Below the pieces are notes generated by a model. It was not told where the DNA came from. It saw only the letters and a list, made by a program, of their open reading frames with translations, and made no database searches. Made by a program: the position numbers and the translations under genes. Positions 34,533-42,258 of a stretch of 64,000 nt of DNA are shown here, in pieces (within the stretch, counting starts at the first letter, position 1; the number at the start of each line of letters is the position of its first letter). Source of the stretch: Achromobacter sp. Root83 (GTDB lineage Bacteria; Pseudomonadota; Gammaproteobacteria; Burkholderiales; Burkholderiaceae_B); assembly GCF_001428845.1 (NCBI RefSeq), contig NZ_LMIU01000028.1, forward strand, positions 62,001 through 126,000, read 5' to 3'.

Positions 34533-35792
34533 TCAGGCGGCTTGCTGCCGGGCAATGGCCGCGCTTTCCGGCCGGAAACTGAAGTGCATGAAGATGAGCG
34601 AGACGCAGACGGTGCCGTACAGCAGCATGAAGGCGCTGGAGCGGATGCCCGTCAGGTCCAGCAGCACGCCGAACATGATCGGCAGCACGAAGCCGCCCAG
34701 GCCGCCGGCCAGGCCGACGATGCCGGACACGGCGCCAATGTTGTCGCTGAACTCATCCGAAATGAACTTGAAGACAGAGGCCTTGCCGATCGCCATGGCG
34801 ATGCCGACGATGAACAGCAGGATGGTGAAGGTGGTGGGCCCCAGGGCGATGCCGAAGGAGCGCGGGCCGCCGGCCGTCATGACCGTGAATTCGGTTTGCG
34901 GATAGCTGAGCAGGAAGAACGCCACCCAGCACACCCACATCACCCACCACGTGGTCTTGTAGGCGCCGTAGCGGTCGGAGATCCAGCCGCCCATCGCGCG
35001 CAGCACGCCGCCGGGCAAGGAGAAGCACGCCGCCAGCAGCGCGGCCAGCTTCATGTCGAAGCCGTATTCGCCGATGTAGTACTTGGTCATCCACAGCGCC
35101 AGCGCCACGTAGCCGCCGAACACCACCGAGTAGTACTGGCAATAGCGCCAGACGCGCGGGTCCTTCAGCATGGCGAACTGCTGCGACAGCGTGGCGCCGC
35201 GCGGCACGCGGTGCGACGGGTCGGACGCCGAGAACATCCAGAACAGGATCGCGGTGACCAGCAGCGCAACCGCGTATACCTGGGGCACGATGACCCAGGC
35301 GCCGCCGGCGGCCGCGATCAGCGCGGGGGCCACGAACTTGGTGATGGCCGACCCGGAGTTGCCCGCGCCGAACACGCCCATCGCCAGGCCCTGCTTGTTG
35401 CGCGGGAACCAGCGCGCCACATAGGGCGTGCCCACCGAGAACGAGCCGCCGGTCAGGCCGACGAACAGCGCCAGCACCAGGAACTGCCAATACTCCGTCG
35501 CGTAGGACAGCAGCCAGATCGGCACCACGGCCAACAGCATCAGGATGAAGAAGACGGGCCGGCCGCCGTAGCGGTCCGTCCAGATGCCCAGCGGCACCCG
35601 CACCAGCGAGCCGGTCAGGACCGGCATGGCGGCCAGCAGGCCGAACTGGGTTTCGGAAAGGCCCAACTGCGCCTTGATGGGGATGCCCAGCACTGCAAAA
35701 ATCATCCACACCGCGAAACAGATGGTGAAGGCGAACGTACTGGATATCAGGACCCGCATCGGCGCGCCGGCCGAGGAATGATTTGCTGCCAT
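34533..35792 (-). CDS. narK1: Nitrate/proton symporter-type transporter NarK1
   Basis: A 419-residue, 12-helix major facilitator of the shorter NarK1 type. It has GLLAAMPVLTGSLVRVPLGIWTDRYGGR with the nitrate-binding arginine, VARWFPRNKQGLAMGVFGAGNSG (first nitrate signature) and GIVGLAGGLGGFVLPIMFG (second). NarK1 imports nitrate with protons to start respiration before nitrite builds up. It is the first gene of the nar unit; the divergent region upstream has an FNR-like box at 35921-35934, 129 bases before the start. Confidence 0.92.
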   Translation of the reverse strand: MAANHSSAGAPMRVLISSTFAFTICFAVWMIFAVLGIPIKAQLGLSETQFGLLAAMPVLTGSLVRVPLGIWTDRYGGRPVFFILMLLAVVPIWLLSYATEYWQFLVLALFVGLTGGSFSVGTPYVARWFPRNKQGLAMGVFGAGNSGSAITKFVAPALIAAAGGAWVIVPQVYAVALLVTAILFWMFSASDPSHRVPRGATLSQQFAMLKDPRVWRYCQYYSVVFGGYVALALWMTKYYIGEYGFDMKLAALLAACFSLPGGVLRAMGGWISDRYGAYKTTWWVMWVCWVAFFLLSYPQTEFTVMTAGGPRSFGIALGPTTFTILLFIVGIAMAIGKASVFKFISDEFSDNIGAVSGIVGLAGGLGGFVLPIMFGVLLDLTGIRSSAFMLLYGTVCVSLIFMHFSFRPESAAIARQQAA

Positions 35793-35920
35793 GGTTACTC
35801 TCGCTTTGCTGACAAATTCCTATGTGGCTAGCCTAGGGACCACGGCCCGCTTCCACCATTCGCCAGCCGACCAGAAGCCCCTTGCCGATGTGCCTAGTCA
35901 CGCCTGGGATCCGGGCGGGC

Positions 35921-35934
35921 TTGCGCTGGATCAA
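35921..35934. promoter_or_regulatory. FNR/ANR-like box between narK1 and nnrS
   Basis: TTGCGCTGGATCAA matches 8 of 10 defined positions of TTGAT-N4-ATCAA and lies within longer six-base arms (GGCTTG / CAAGCC). It sits between the divergent narK1 and nnrS genes, where FNR-type control of nitrate respiration is expected. Which promoter it serves cannot be decided: no convincing -10 element sits at the ideal distance on either strand. Confidence 0.55.
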
Positions 35935-35967
35935 GCCGGCCGCTGGCAGCCCGGCGCGCGGAGGATT

Positions 35968-35990
35968 AATATGTATTTCAAATACATTTT
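35968..35990. promoter_or_regulatory. NsrR-type nitric-oxide repressor operator upstream of nnrS
   Basis: An AT-rich 11-1-11 dyad: left arm AATATGTATTT (35968-35978), one C, right arm AAATACATTTT (35980-35990); ten of eleven pairs are symmetric. This fits the known NsrR pattern (ATGnATTT-n-AAATnCAT) closely and lies 46 bases before the nnrS start. NsrR holds an NO-sensitive iron-sulfur cluster and releases such sites when NO appears, so nnrS would be induced by nitrosative stress. No nsrR gene is in the window. Confidence 0.75.
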
Positions 35991-36035
35991 CAAAATTGCG
36001 GCGCGCCTCTCGCGCCGCGCAATGGCGCCCACCTC

Positions 36036-37304
36036 ATGACCACCCTGCTTTCCATCGAAGAACCCGAACGGCCGCCGCGCCGCGCACGGCCGCAATGGCG
36101 CGCTTTCACCGAGATGGGTTTTCGCCCGCTGTATCTGGCCGGCTGCTTCTGGGCGCTCGCGTCCGTGCTGCTGTGGGTGCATGCCCCCGCCCGGTTGACG
36201 GGCGTGCTGAACGGCGTGTTCTGGCACGCGCACGAAATGTTGTGGGGCTTCGTGGCCACCATCGCCGTGGGCTTTCTGCTGACCGCGGGCGCCAACTGGA
36301 CCGGCAAGAATCCCCTGCGCGGCAACGCGCTGGCCGCGCTGTGCCTGCTATGGATCGTGGCGCGCGCGGGCTATCTCGTGCCGGGCCGTCCCGCCTTTGC
36401 CGTCGCGGGCGCGGCCGACCTGCTGTTCTTCCTGTGGGCGGCTGGCGCGCTGGGACGCGCCGTCGCCGTCACCCGCAACCAGCGCAACTACGGCGTGCCC
36501 TTGCTGCTGCTGGCGCTGGGCGCGACCAACGCGCTGTATCTCTGGGCCACGGTCCAGGGCGACTACCTGACGCTGATGCGCTACTTCAATGCCGGCCTGC
36601 TGTGCATGGCGGTGCTGACCCTGCTGATCGCGCGCCGGGTCATGCCGTTCTTCGCCAAGCGCGCGGTCGCCGGACTGGACATTCCTTCCCATACCCGCAG
36701 CGGCCATTGGCAGTTGGGCACGGGCATCGTCGCCATTGCCTGCCTGCTGGCGGGCGCGCAGCAGATTGCCGCGCTGGCGCTGGCGGCCACCGGCCTGATC
36801 GCCCTGGTGCAATGGATATCCTGGAAGCCCTGGGCCGTGCGCCGCGTACCGCTGCTGTGGATCCTGTACGCGGGCTACCTGGGCCTGGGCATCGGCCTGC
36901 TGGTGGGCGCCGCGCACCTGGCCGGCTACGTCCTGCGGCCGGCCTGGCCGGCGCACGTGATCGGCGTGGCGGGCTTTTCGGTGCTGATCCTGGGCATGGT
37001 GACGCGCACGGCGCTGGGCCATCTGGGACGCCCGCTGCAGACAGACCGCAGCATGATCGTCAGCTACGCGCTGATGATCCTGGCCGCCCTGCTGCGGCTC
37101 GCGGCCCTGTTGCCCACGGCGGCCACGCTGGGATTCCTGCACGCGTCGGCCACCGCCTGGGCGCTGGCGCTGGGGCTGTACCTGTGGCGGTTCTTCCCGA
37201 TGATGATCCGCCCGCGCGCGGACGCCGCCGCCGGCAAGCCGCTGGCCCCCGTGATGCGCGTGGTGCCGGTGGCGCGGAACCGGGGCCCCGCCGCCTCGGA
37301 ATAG
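36036..37304 (+). CDS. nnrS: NnrS-family membrane protein (nitric-oxide stress)
   Basis: A 422-residue polytopic membrane protein with about twelve hydrophobic segments. Family features: FRPLYLAGCFWALASVLLWVHA, WHAHEMLWGFVATIAVGFLLTAGANWTG (conserved HAHE), RNYGVPLLLLALG, ARRVMPFF and GMVTRTALGHLGRPL. NnrS proteins bind haem and copper and ease nitrosative stress during denitrification. It is divergent from narK1 behind an NsrR-type operator and an FNR-like box. The exact reaction is not established for the family. Confidence 0.92.
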   Translation: MTTLLSIEEPERPPRRARPQWRAFTEMGFRPLYLAGCFWALASVLLWVHAPARLTGVLNGVFWHAHEMLWGFVATIAVGFLLTAGANWTGKNPLRGNALAALCLLWIVARAGYLVPGRPAFAVAGAADLLFFLWAAGALGRAVAVTRNQRNYGVPLLLLALGATNALYLWATVQGDYLTLMRYFNAGLLCMAVLTLLIARRVMPFFAKRAVAGLDIPSHTRSGHWQLGTGIVAIACLLAGAQQIAALALAATGLIALVQWISWKPWAVRRVPLLWILYAGYLGLGIGLLVGAAHLAGYVLRPAWPAHVIGVAGFSVLILGMVTRTALGHLGRPLQTDRSMIVSYALMILAALLRLAALLPTAATLGFLHASATAWALALGLYLWRFFPMMIRPRADAAAGKPLAPVMRVVPVARNRGPAASE

Positions 37305-37327
37305 CCCGGCGCGGCCAATAGGCGCGG

Positions 37328-37348
37328 CTGAGCCTGCATCGGGCTCAG
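37328..37348. terminator. Hairpin between nnrS and panE-like gene ends
   Basis: CTGAGCC (37328-37334) pairs with GGCTCAG (37342-37348) around a seven-base loop, between convergent genes; it overlaps the last codon of the minus-strand gene. No T-tract follows, so it is a weak terminator candidate. Confidence 0.4.
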
Positions 37349-38346
37349 GCGATGCCCTGGCCCAGTCCCCGCAGCAGCGGCAGCAGCGTGTCGATGGTGG
37401 GACATGGCGTTGCGCTGGCCCGGGCGAAGGCCTGCACCTGGCCAAGAATGGCATCGACTTCCATTCTGCGGTTCTGCAGCACGTCCTGCAGCATGGAAGG
37501 GCGAATGGTCGCCCGGCTGCCGTCGACCGCCGCGCCCAGGCCCAGCGCGGCCTTGGCGTTTTCGGCCTGGCCCGACACGTCCGAACCGTCCGCGGCGGCG
37601 ATGGCCACGACTTCGTCGATGACGGCGGCACACAGGTCCACCAGGCCCGGGGTCCCGGATAGCCCGTCGGCGGGAAGCCGAGTCAACGCGCAAATGGTAT
37701 TCAGCGGAGCGTTGCGCAACAATTTCACCCACACGCAATGCCGGATGTCCGCGGCGGCTGTCGCCTGCAGCCCGGCATGCCGCATCAGCTCGACCGCGGC
37801 AAGCAATCTTGGAGAACGCGTGCGATCGGGTTCGCCCAGCAGCCACTGGTTGTTGGCGACATGGCGCACCACCCCCGGCTGCACGATTTCATTGGCGGAA
37901 TACACCACGCAGCCCATCGCGCGCGCCGGCCCGACGCTGTTCCATAGCGCCGCCTGCGGGTCGAGCAGCGGGAGCGGCCGGGCATCGGGTGCCGCCTCGC
38001 CGTGGTACGTCCACCACCAGGGAATCCCGTTGTTGACGAACACCGCCGCGCCGTCCGGGCCCAGCAGCGCGGCAATATCCCTTGCCGCCGCCGGTTGGGC
38101 GTGCGACTTGAGCGCGACGAACACAAGATCCTGCGGCGCAAGCTGGCATGGACTGTCGGTGACGGCATGCGGCCGCACGATGAAGTCCTCGTCCTGCGCC
38201 AGCAGGCGCAGCCCGCCGTCGACGATGCCGCGCAGTTGCGCGCCGCGCGCAACGACGGACACCTGGTGTTCCCCCCCGGCATGAATGAGGCGGGCGGCCA
38301 GGTATCCGCCAATCGCGCCGGCCCCGAACACGCAGACCTTCATCAT
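37345..38346 (-). CDS. 2-dehydropantoate 2-reductase family protein (PanE/ApbA-like)
   Basis: A 333-residue NAD(P)-binding reductase. The Rossmann motif GAGAIGGYLAARL lies at residues 8-20; the catalytic lysine is probably in HCVWVKLLRNAPLNTICAL, the conserved PanE block. It is longer and less basic in its coenzyme loop than PanE of pantothenate synthesis. It overlaps the upstream RraA-like gene (ATGA) and is in one unit with a Bug receptor, so a catabolic 2-keto/2-hydroxy acid reductase is as likely as pantoate formation. The true housekeeping panE is probably elsewhere. Confidence 0.8.
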   Translation of the reverse strand: MMKVCVFGAGAIGGYLAARLIHAGGEHQVSVVARGAQLRGIVDGGLRLLAQDEDFIVRPHAVTDSPCQLAPQDLVFVALKSHAQPAAARDIAALLGPDGAAVFVNNGIPWWWTYHGEAAPDARPLPLLDPQAALWNSVGPARAMGCVVYSANEIVQPGVVRHVANNQWLLGEPDRTRSPRLLAAVELMRHAGLQATAAADIRHCVWVKLLRNAPLNTICALTRLPADGLSGTPGLVDLCAAVIDEVVAIAAADGSDVSGQAENAKAALGLGAAVDGSRATIRPSMLQDVLQNRRMEVDAILGQVQAFARASATPCPTIDTLLPLLRGLGQGIA

Positions 38347-39050
38347 GCGTCGTCGTAGGCGGCGTCACGTTCGGTGATGCCAAGCCCGGCATAGGCGGCC
38401 GCGGCGCCACTGAGCTCCCAGACCGCCGCCCCGCCGTGGATCGCGGCGATGACGTCCTCTTCCTTGCGCATTTTGGCCCGCGCCGCACCGACAACGGCCG
38501 CGGCGTCAGCGCGGCTCACAACGATGACGCCGTCGCCATCGGCGACCACCAGGTCGCCGGGACACACCAGGACGTCGCCGCAGGCCACCGGCACATTGAC
38601 CGCCCCGGCCCGGGCCTTGTCCGGATGCGACGGCGAAACGCGGGTGGCCCACACAGGGAACCCCAAGGCCGTCACGGTATCCACGTCGCGCACGCTGCCT
38701 TGCACCACCACCCCCGCCAGCCCCAGCTGCATGGCGTAGTGGGTCGCGACGTCGCCCCATTGCGCGCCCGAGGTCTCGCTTTGGCACACCACGACCAGCA
38801 CGTCGCCCGGCTGCGCCAGACGCAATGCCCGGTGCATCATCAGGTTGTCGCCCGGCTGGCACACCGCCGTAATGGCGGGACCGGCGATCTTGCCGGTGGT
38901 GATGCGCCGCATACGGGACGACATCAGCCCCGGATAGCCGAGCGGCGCGGTGCTTTCATGCAGGTCGGCGACAGTGACCTCGCGGGCCTGCTCGCACAGC
39001 GCGGCGTCGACACGGTTGACGCGTAGATAAACGATGGGAGGGGTATGCAT
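38343..39050 (-). CDS. RraA-like protein (HMG/CHA-type aldolase family)
   Basis: A 235-residue RraA-fold protein: QPGDVLVVVCQSETSGAQWGDVATHYAMQLGLAGVVVQGSVRDVDTV carries the metal/pyruvate-site pattern (here GSVRD replaces the GGFRD form), and CGDVLVCPGDLVVADGDGVIVV is the conserved beta-hairpin block. It lies one base after the Bug receptor gene and overlaps the PanE-like gene. In catabolic units such proteins cleave 4-hydroxy-2-oxo acids or decarboxylate oxaloacetate. The substrate is unknown. It is clearly diverged from the RraA-like protein at 5345-6064. Confidence 0.82.
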   Translation of the reverse strand: MHTPPIVYLRVNRVDAALCEQAREVTVADLHESTAPLGYPGLMSSRMRRITTGKIAGPAITAVCQPGDNLMMHRALRLAQPGDVLVVVCQSETSGAQWGDVATHYAMQLGLAGVVVQGSVRDVDTVTALGFPVWATRVSPSHPDKARAGAVNVPVACGDVLVCPGDLVVADGDGVIVVSRADAAAVVGAARAKMRKEEDVIAAIHGGAAVWELSGAAAAYAGLGITERDAAYDDA

Positions 39051-39051
39051 T

Positions 39052-40026
39052 TCAGTCCACCTTGGCGCCAGACGCCTTGACTACCTTGGCCCATTTCACG
39101 ACGTCCGATTCCAACATGGCGTGAAACTTGTCCGGGCTGGTGATGAGGGTATCGGCACCCTGGTTGCGGAAGAATTCGCGCGAGGCTTCGGTCTGCAGGA
39201 TCTTCGCGACGTCCGCGTTGATCTTGTCGACCACGGGCCGTGGCGTGTTGGCCGGCGCCAGGATGCCCCACCAGGGGCTGACATCGAAGTTCGGATATCC
39301 CATTTCGGCGATGGCGGGAACGTTGGGCAGGCTGGCGTTGCGCTTGGCGCTGGACACCGCGATGGCGCGCAACTTGCCGCCGTTGACCAGCGGCAACGCC
39401 GAGGGCACGGCGGCGAAGGCGGTGTCCACATTCCCGCTTGCCACGTCCAGCAGAGCCGCCGCAATGCCCTTGTAGGGCACGTGCATCATTTTGATGCCGG
39501 CCTCGACATTCAGGGATTCGGACAGCAGGTGATTGATGGAGCCGTTGCCGGAGGTGGAATACGTCACGCGGCCCGGCTCGGCCTTGGCGCGCGCGACCAG
39601 CGACGGAAAGTCCTGCAACGGGGAGCCGGCGCCCACGACCAGCAGAAAAGGCGTGGTGGCTACCGTGGCGACGGTAGCGAAATCCTTGACCGAATCGAAG
39701 GGAATCTTGCTGTACAGGCTTTGGTTCACGGCCTGGGAGCCCGCGTACGTCAGCAGCAGCGTGTAGCCATCCGGTTCCGCTTTGGCGACGGAGTCGGTGC
39801 CGATGATGCCCGCGGCGCCGGCGCGATTCTCCACCACCACGGGCTGCCCCCACGCCGCGCCCAGCTTTTCCGCCATATGGCGCGCGAAAACGTCCGTCGC
39901 GCCGCCCGGCGCCTGCGGGACCACGATTTTCACCGCCTTAGCCGGATAGGATTGCGCCGCGGCGTTTCCCATGGCTGCCACCAGGATGGCGGCCAGCGCC
40001 CATCCGCGCATTTTTTTCTTCTGCAT
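39052..40026 (-). CDS. TctC/Bug-family periplasmic solute-binding receptor
   Basis: A 324-residue receptor with a Lys-rich N-terminus (MQKKKMRG), a hydrophobic signal core and probable cleavage after AAA or AAAQ near residue 24. Family blocks: VKIVVPQAPGGATDVFARHMA, ENRAGAAGIIGTDSVAKAEPDGYTLL, STSGNGSINHLLSE and KMMHVPYKGIAAALLDVASGNVD. It is the first gene of the Bug-RraA-PanE-like unit and is divergent from a LysR regulator. No TctA/TctB genes are near. The ligand is probably a hydroxy- or keto-dicarboxylate, judged only from the neighbouring enzymes. Confidence 0.9.
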   Translation of the reverse strand: MQKKKMRGWALAAILVAAMGNAAAQSYPAKAVKIVVPQAPGGATDVFARHMAEKLGAAWGQPVVVENRAGAAGIIGTDSVAKAEPDGYTLLLTYAGSQAVNQSLYSKIPFDSVKDFATVATVATTPFLLVVGAGSPLQDFPSLVARAKAEPGRVTYSTSGNGSINHLLSESLNVEAGIKMMHVPYKGIAAALLDVASGNVDTAFAAVPSALPLVNGGKLRAIAVSSAKRNASLPNVPAIAEMGYPNFDVSPWWGILAPANTPRPVVDKINADVAKILQTEASREFFRNQGADTLITSPDKFHAMLESDVVKWAKVVKASGAKVD

Positions 40027-40167
40027 CGCAGTCTCCTTTCTTGCCGCCCGGCGAGTGTGCCCGGCGTGCTTATGTTCACCCTTGGTTCACCGTTGCCATC
40101 CGTCCGGCACGCGCGCAACGCCGGATCCCGCAGTCTCCAGGTGCGATTCTGCGGGGCGGGAATACTT

Positions 40168-40189
40168 ATGTGAATTAGAATATTTGCAT
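40168..40189. promoter_or_regulatory. Possible LysR operator between Bug and LysR genes
   Basis: ATGTGAAT and ATTTGCAT, eight-base arms six bases apart, match as an inverted repeat in six of eight positions and lie in a notably AT-rich patch 31 bases before the LysR start. The shape (T-N11-A within the dyad) fits LysR-type sites. Only symmetry and position support it. Confidence 0.4.
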
Positions 40190-40219
40190 GAATCTGATCA
40201 GCTAAGTGGATCACTGCAA

Positions 40220-41113
40220 ATGAAGATCGCCCTTACCTTGCAGCAGCTCGAGGCATTTGCGGAAGTTGCCCGAACCGAGAATTTTCGCGCGGCGGCGCAG
40301 CATCTGCACGTGTCCCAGCCGGCGCTGAGCCGGACGATACGGCTGGCCGAAGAGATCGTGGGCGTGCGGCTGTTCGATCGAGACACGCGGCACGTGGCCA
40401 TGACCCCGGCGGGCCGCGAGCTCCTGCCGATCGCGCGCAGAATCCTGGCGGACTTCGACAGCGCGTTCAGCGAGCTGGCGCAGTTCCTGGATGGGCGCAG
40501 CGGGCACATCACCATCGCGGCGGTGCCGTCCGCCACGCTGGCACTGATACCGGCGGCGATATCGGACTTCCGCGAGCGCCATCCAAAGGTGGAATTCACA
40601 TTTCTTGAAGGCCCTGCGGATGCCGTGAAGGGCATGGTCGGCGACGGCAGCGCCGACATCGGCATCACGGTGCGCCCGCCTGCCCATGAACCGTTCCACT
40701 ACCGGCATTGGCTGGACGACCCCATCGTCCTGCTCTGCCGCGCCGATGATCCGCTGGCAAAAAAGCGGGCCGTTCCGTGGGCCGCCTTTGCGCAACAACC
40801 CTTTATTTCCGCCGGAAGCCGGAGCAGCATCCGGCCCATCACCGACGCGGCGCTCCTGCATACCGGATTGCCCGTCGAGCAGCGCCTTGAATACCCCAGC
40901 GTCGCGTCGGCCGGCGCGATGGTGCTGGCGGGGCTTGGGCTGACCGCGTTGCCCAAGCTCGCCCTTCTGGCATTGAATACGGCGGGACTCGCCAGTATTC
41001 CGTTGAAGGATCCGGTGATCAGCCGCCCGATAGGCTTTATTACCCGGGTGGGCCGGTCCCTGTCTCCGGTGGCGCGCGCGCTCATCGAACACGCGATCGC
41101 CGCGAAACCCTGA
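40220..41113 (+). CDS. LysR-type transcriptional regulator
   Basis: A 297-residue regulator. N-terminal HTH: LTLQQLEAFAEVARTENFRAAAQHLHVSQPALSRTIRLAEEIVGVRLFDRDTRHVAMTPAGRELL. The effector domain (about 90-290) begins GHITIAAVPSATLALIPAAISDFRERHPKVEFTF. The ATG at 40220 puts the HTH at the correct place; its ribosome binding site is weak. Divergent from the Bug-RraA-PanE-like unit, which it most likely controls in response to a pathway acid. Confidence 0.88.
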   Translation: MKIALTLQQLEAFAEVARTENFRAAAQHLHVSQPALSRTIRLAEEIVGVRLFDRDTRHVAMTPAGRELLPIARRILADFDSAFSELAQFLDGRSGHITIAAVPSATLALIPAAISDFRERHPKVEFTFLEGPADAVKGMVGDGSADIGITVRPPAHEPFHYRHWLDDPIVLLCRADDPLAKKRAVPWAAFAQQPFISAGSRSSIRPITDAALLHTGLPVEQRLEYPSVASAGAMVLAGLGLTALPKLALLALNTAGLASIPLKDPVISRPIGFITRVGRSLSPVARALIEHAIAAKP

Positions 41114-41117
41114 CCCG

Positions 41118-41134
41118 GCACGCGCAGCGCGTGC
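41118..41134. terminator. Hairpin between LysR gene and coiled-coil gene
   Basis: GCACGCGC and GCGCGTGC flank a single base: a perfect 8-1-8 dyad (in practice a six-pair stem with a five-base loop) four bases after the LysR stop, between convergent genes. No T-run follows. Confidence 0.5.
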
Positions 41135-41147
41135 GCGGCCGGTCCTG

Positions 41148-42107
41148 CTAGCCGCGGCCTTCGCGGCGTTCGATCGCGGCGACTTCGCGCCGCATCGCCT
41201 TGAGCCAGGCCTTGAGCAGGGACTCGTCCGAGAACTGCATCACCTCGTGCTCCAATTCCCGGATGTATTCCTGGATGTCGACGATGTCGGCGTCCAATTC
41301 CTCGATCACCGTTTCCGGATCGAACGAGGCGAACGGATCCAGGTCGTAGCGCAGCTTGAAGCCCTCTTCCGCGTAGCTGGCCTGGGCCAGGGCCTCGTCG
41401 AGCTGGGCGCGCAGGACGGAATTCGCCTGGGGCAGCTGGTCATCGGGCAGCTCGGCCGCCGTGTCCACGCTGGCTTGCAGCGCCGGATCCTGGGCGGCCT
41501 GGAGCAGGCGCGCGCGCTCGGCTTCCTGCAGCGCCTGCCAGGCCGCCGCGTTCGGCGCGGACGTGCGGATGGCCAGGCGGGCCTGTTCCAGCAGTTCCTC
41601 GGCGTCTTCGTCTTCGTATTGGTCCTGGATGAGCTGAAGAAGCTGGATCGGGGAAAACGCCGTCAGGTCCGCATCCCCGTCCAGTCCCAGCGCCTCGGCC
41701 AGGTACGCCTTCGCGTGTTCGGTGTCCTCGACGACGTCGGCGTCATAGTCGGTGCCGCCGTGCTTTTTATAGAGCGTCTTGAGGCGGCCGGCATCGCAGC
41801 CGGCGGGCAGTTCCCCCTTGGACGCGAGCAGCAGCAGTTCTTCCGAAAACTCCGTGACCAGTTCGGACACGAATTCGCGTTCCGCCTTGGACAGGCCCAT
41901 CTGCTTGTAGGCGTGGTCAAAACACAGCACCAGCTTGTAGCGCAGCAGATGCAGTTGTTCTTCGAGCGGGCGCAATTCTTCCGCGTACTTGCGCTGGTAG
42001 TCCGCTTCGACCGCCTGCCATTGCTGCAACCGGGCGCGTTCGGCCGCCAGCCTTGCCTGTAGACGCTCGAACAACTGCCGCGGACTTTCGAGGGATATTT
42101 CGTCCAT
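41148..42107 (-). CDS. Acidic coiled-coil protein of unknown function
   Basis: A 319-residue, strongly acidic, helical protein. Residues about 8-60 (RQLFERLQARLAAERARLQQWQAVEADYQRKYAEEL) look like a coiled coil; runs such as QDQYEDEDAEELLEQ and PETVIEELDADIVDIQEYIREL add further acidic helices. There is no signal peptide, membrane segment or catalytic motif that I recognise. The distribution (basic coiled start, acidic middle, KAMRREVAAIERREGRG end) resembles cytoplasmic scaffold or chaperone-associated proteins, but I cannot assign it. It stands alone, divergent from the mdtABC operon. Confidence 0.65.
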   Translation of the reverse strand: MDEISLESPRQLFERLQARLAAERARLQQWQAVEADYQRKYAEELRPLEEQLHLLRYKLVLCFDHAYKQMGLSKAEREFVSELVTEFSEELLLLASKGELPAGCDAGRLKTLYKKHGGTDYDADVVEDTEHAKAYLAEALGLDGDADLTAFSPIQLLQLIQDQYEDEDAEELLEQARLAIRTSAPNAAAWQALQEAERARLLQAAQDPALQASVDTAAELPDDQLPQANSVLRAQLDEALAQASYAEEGFKLRYDLDPFASFDPETVIEELDADIVDIQEYIRELEHEVMQFSDESLLKAWLKAMRREVAAIERREGRG

Positions 42108-42198
42108 GGACCACTCCTTGCAAACCAGATATTGAACACAGCCGCCACTCTAAACCAAACGGTGCGCGCAAACCCGTCTGGAACATCCATATCAATAA

Positions 42199-42213
42199 CG
42201 CTAATCATTATTA
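42199..42213. promoter_or_regulatory. Possible Fur-like box upstream of the mdtABC-type operon
   Basis: On the minus strand the site reads TAATAATGATTAGCG, matching 12 of 15 positions of the 7-1-7 Fur core TGATAAT-G-ATTATCA. It lies 46 bases before mdtA, in the only AT-rich stretch of this gap. Iron control of an RND pump is plausible but not usual for MdtABC, and an AT-rich promoter may match by chance. Confidence 0.35.
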
Positions 42214-42258
42214 ATATAGAATCACGGCTGTCCGCAACACCCTCGCCTGGCAGCTCCG

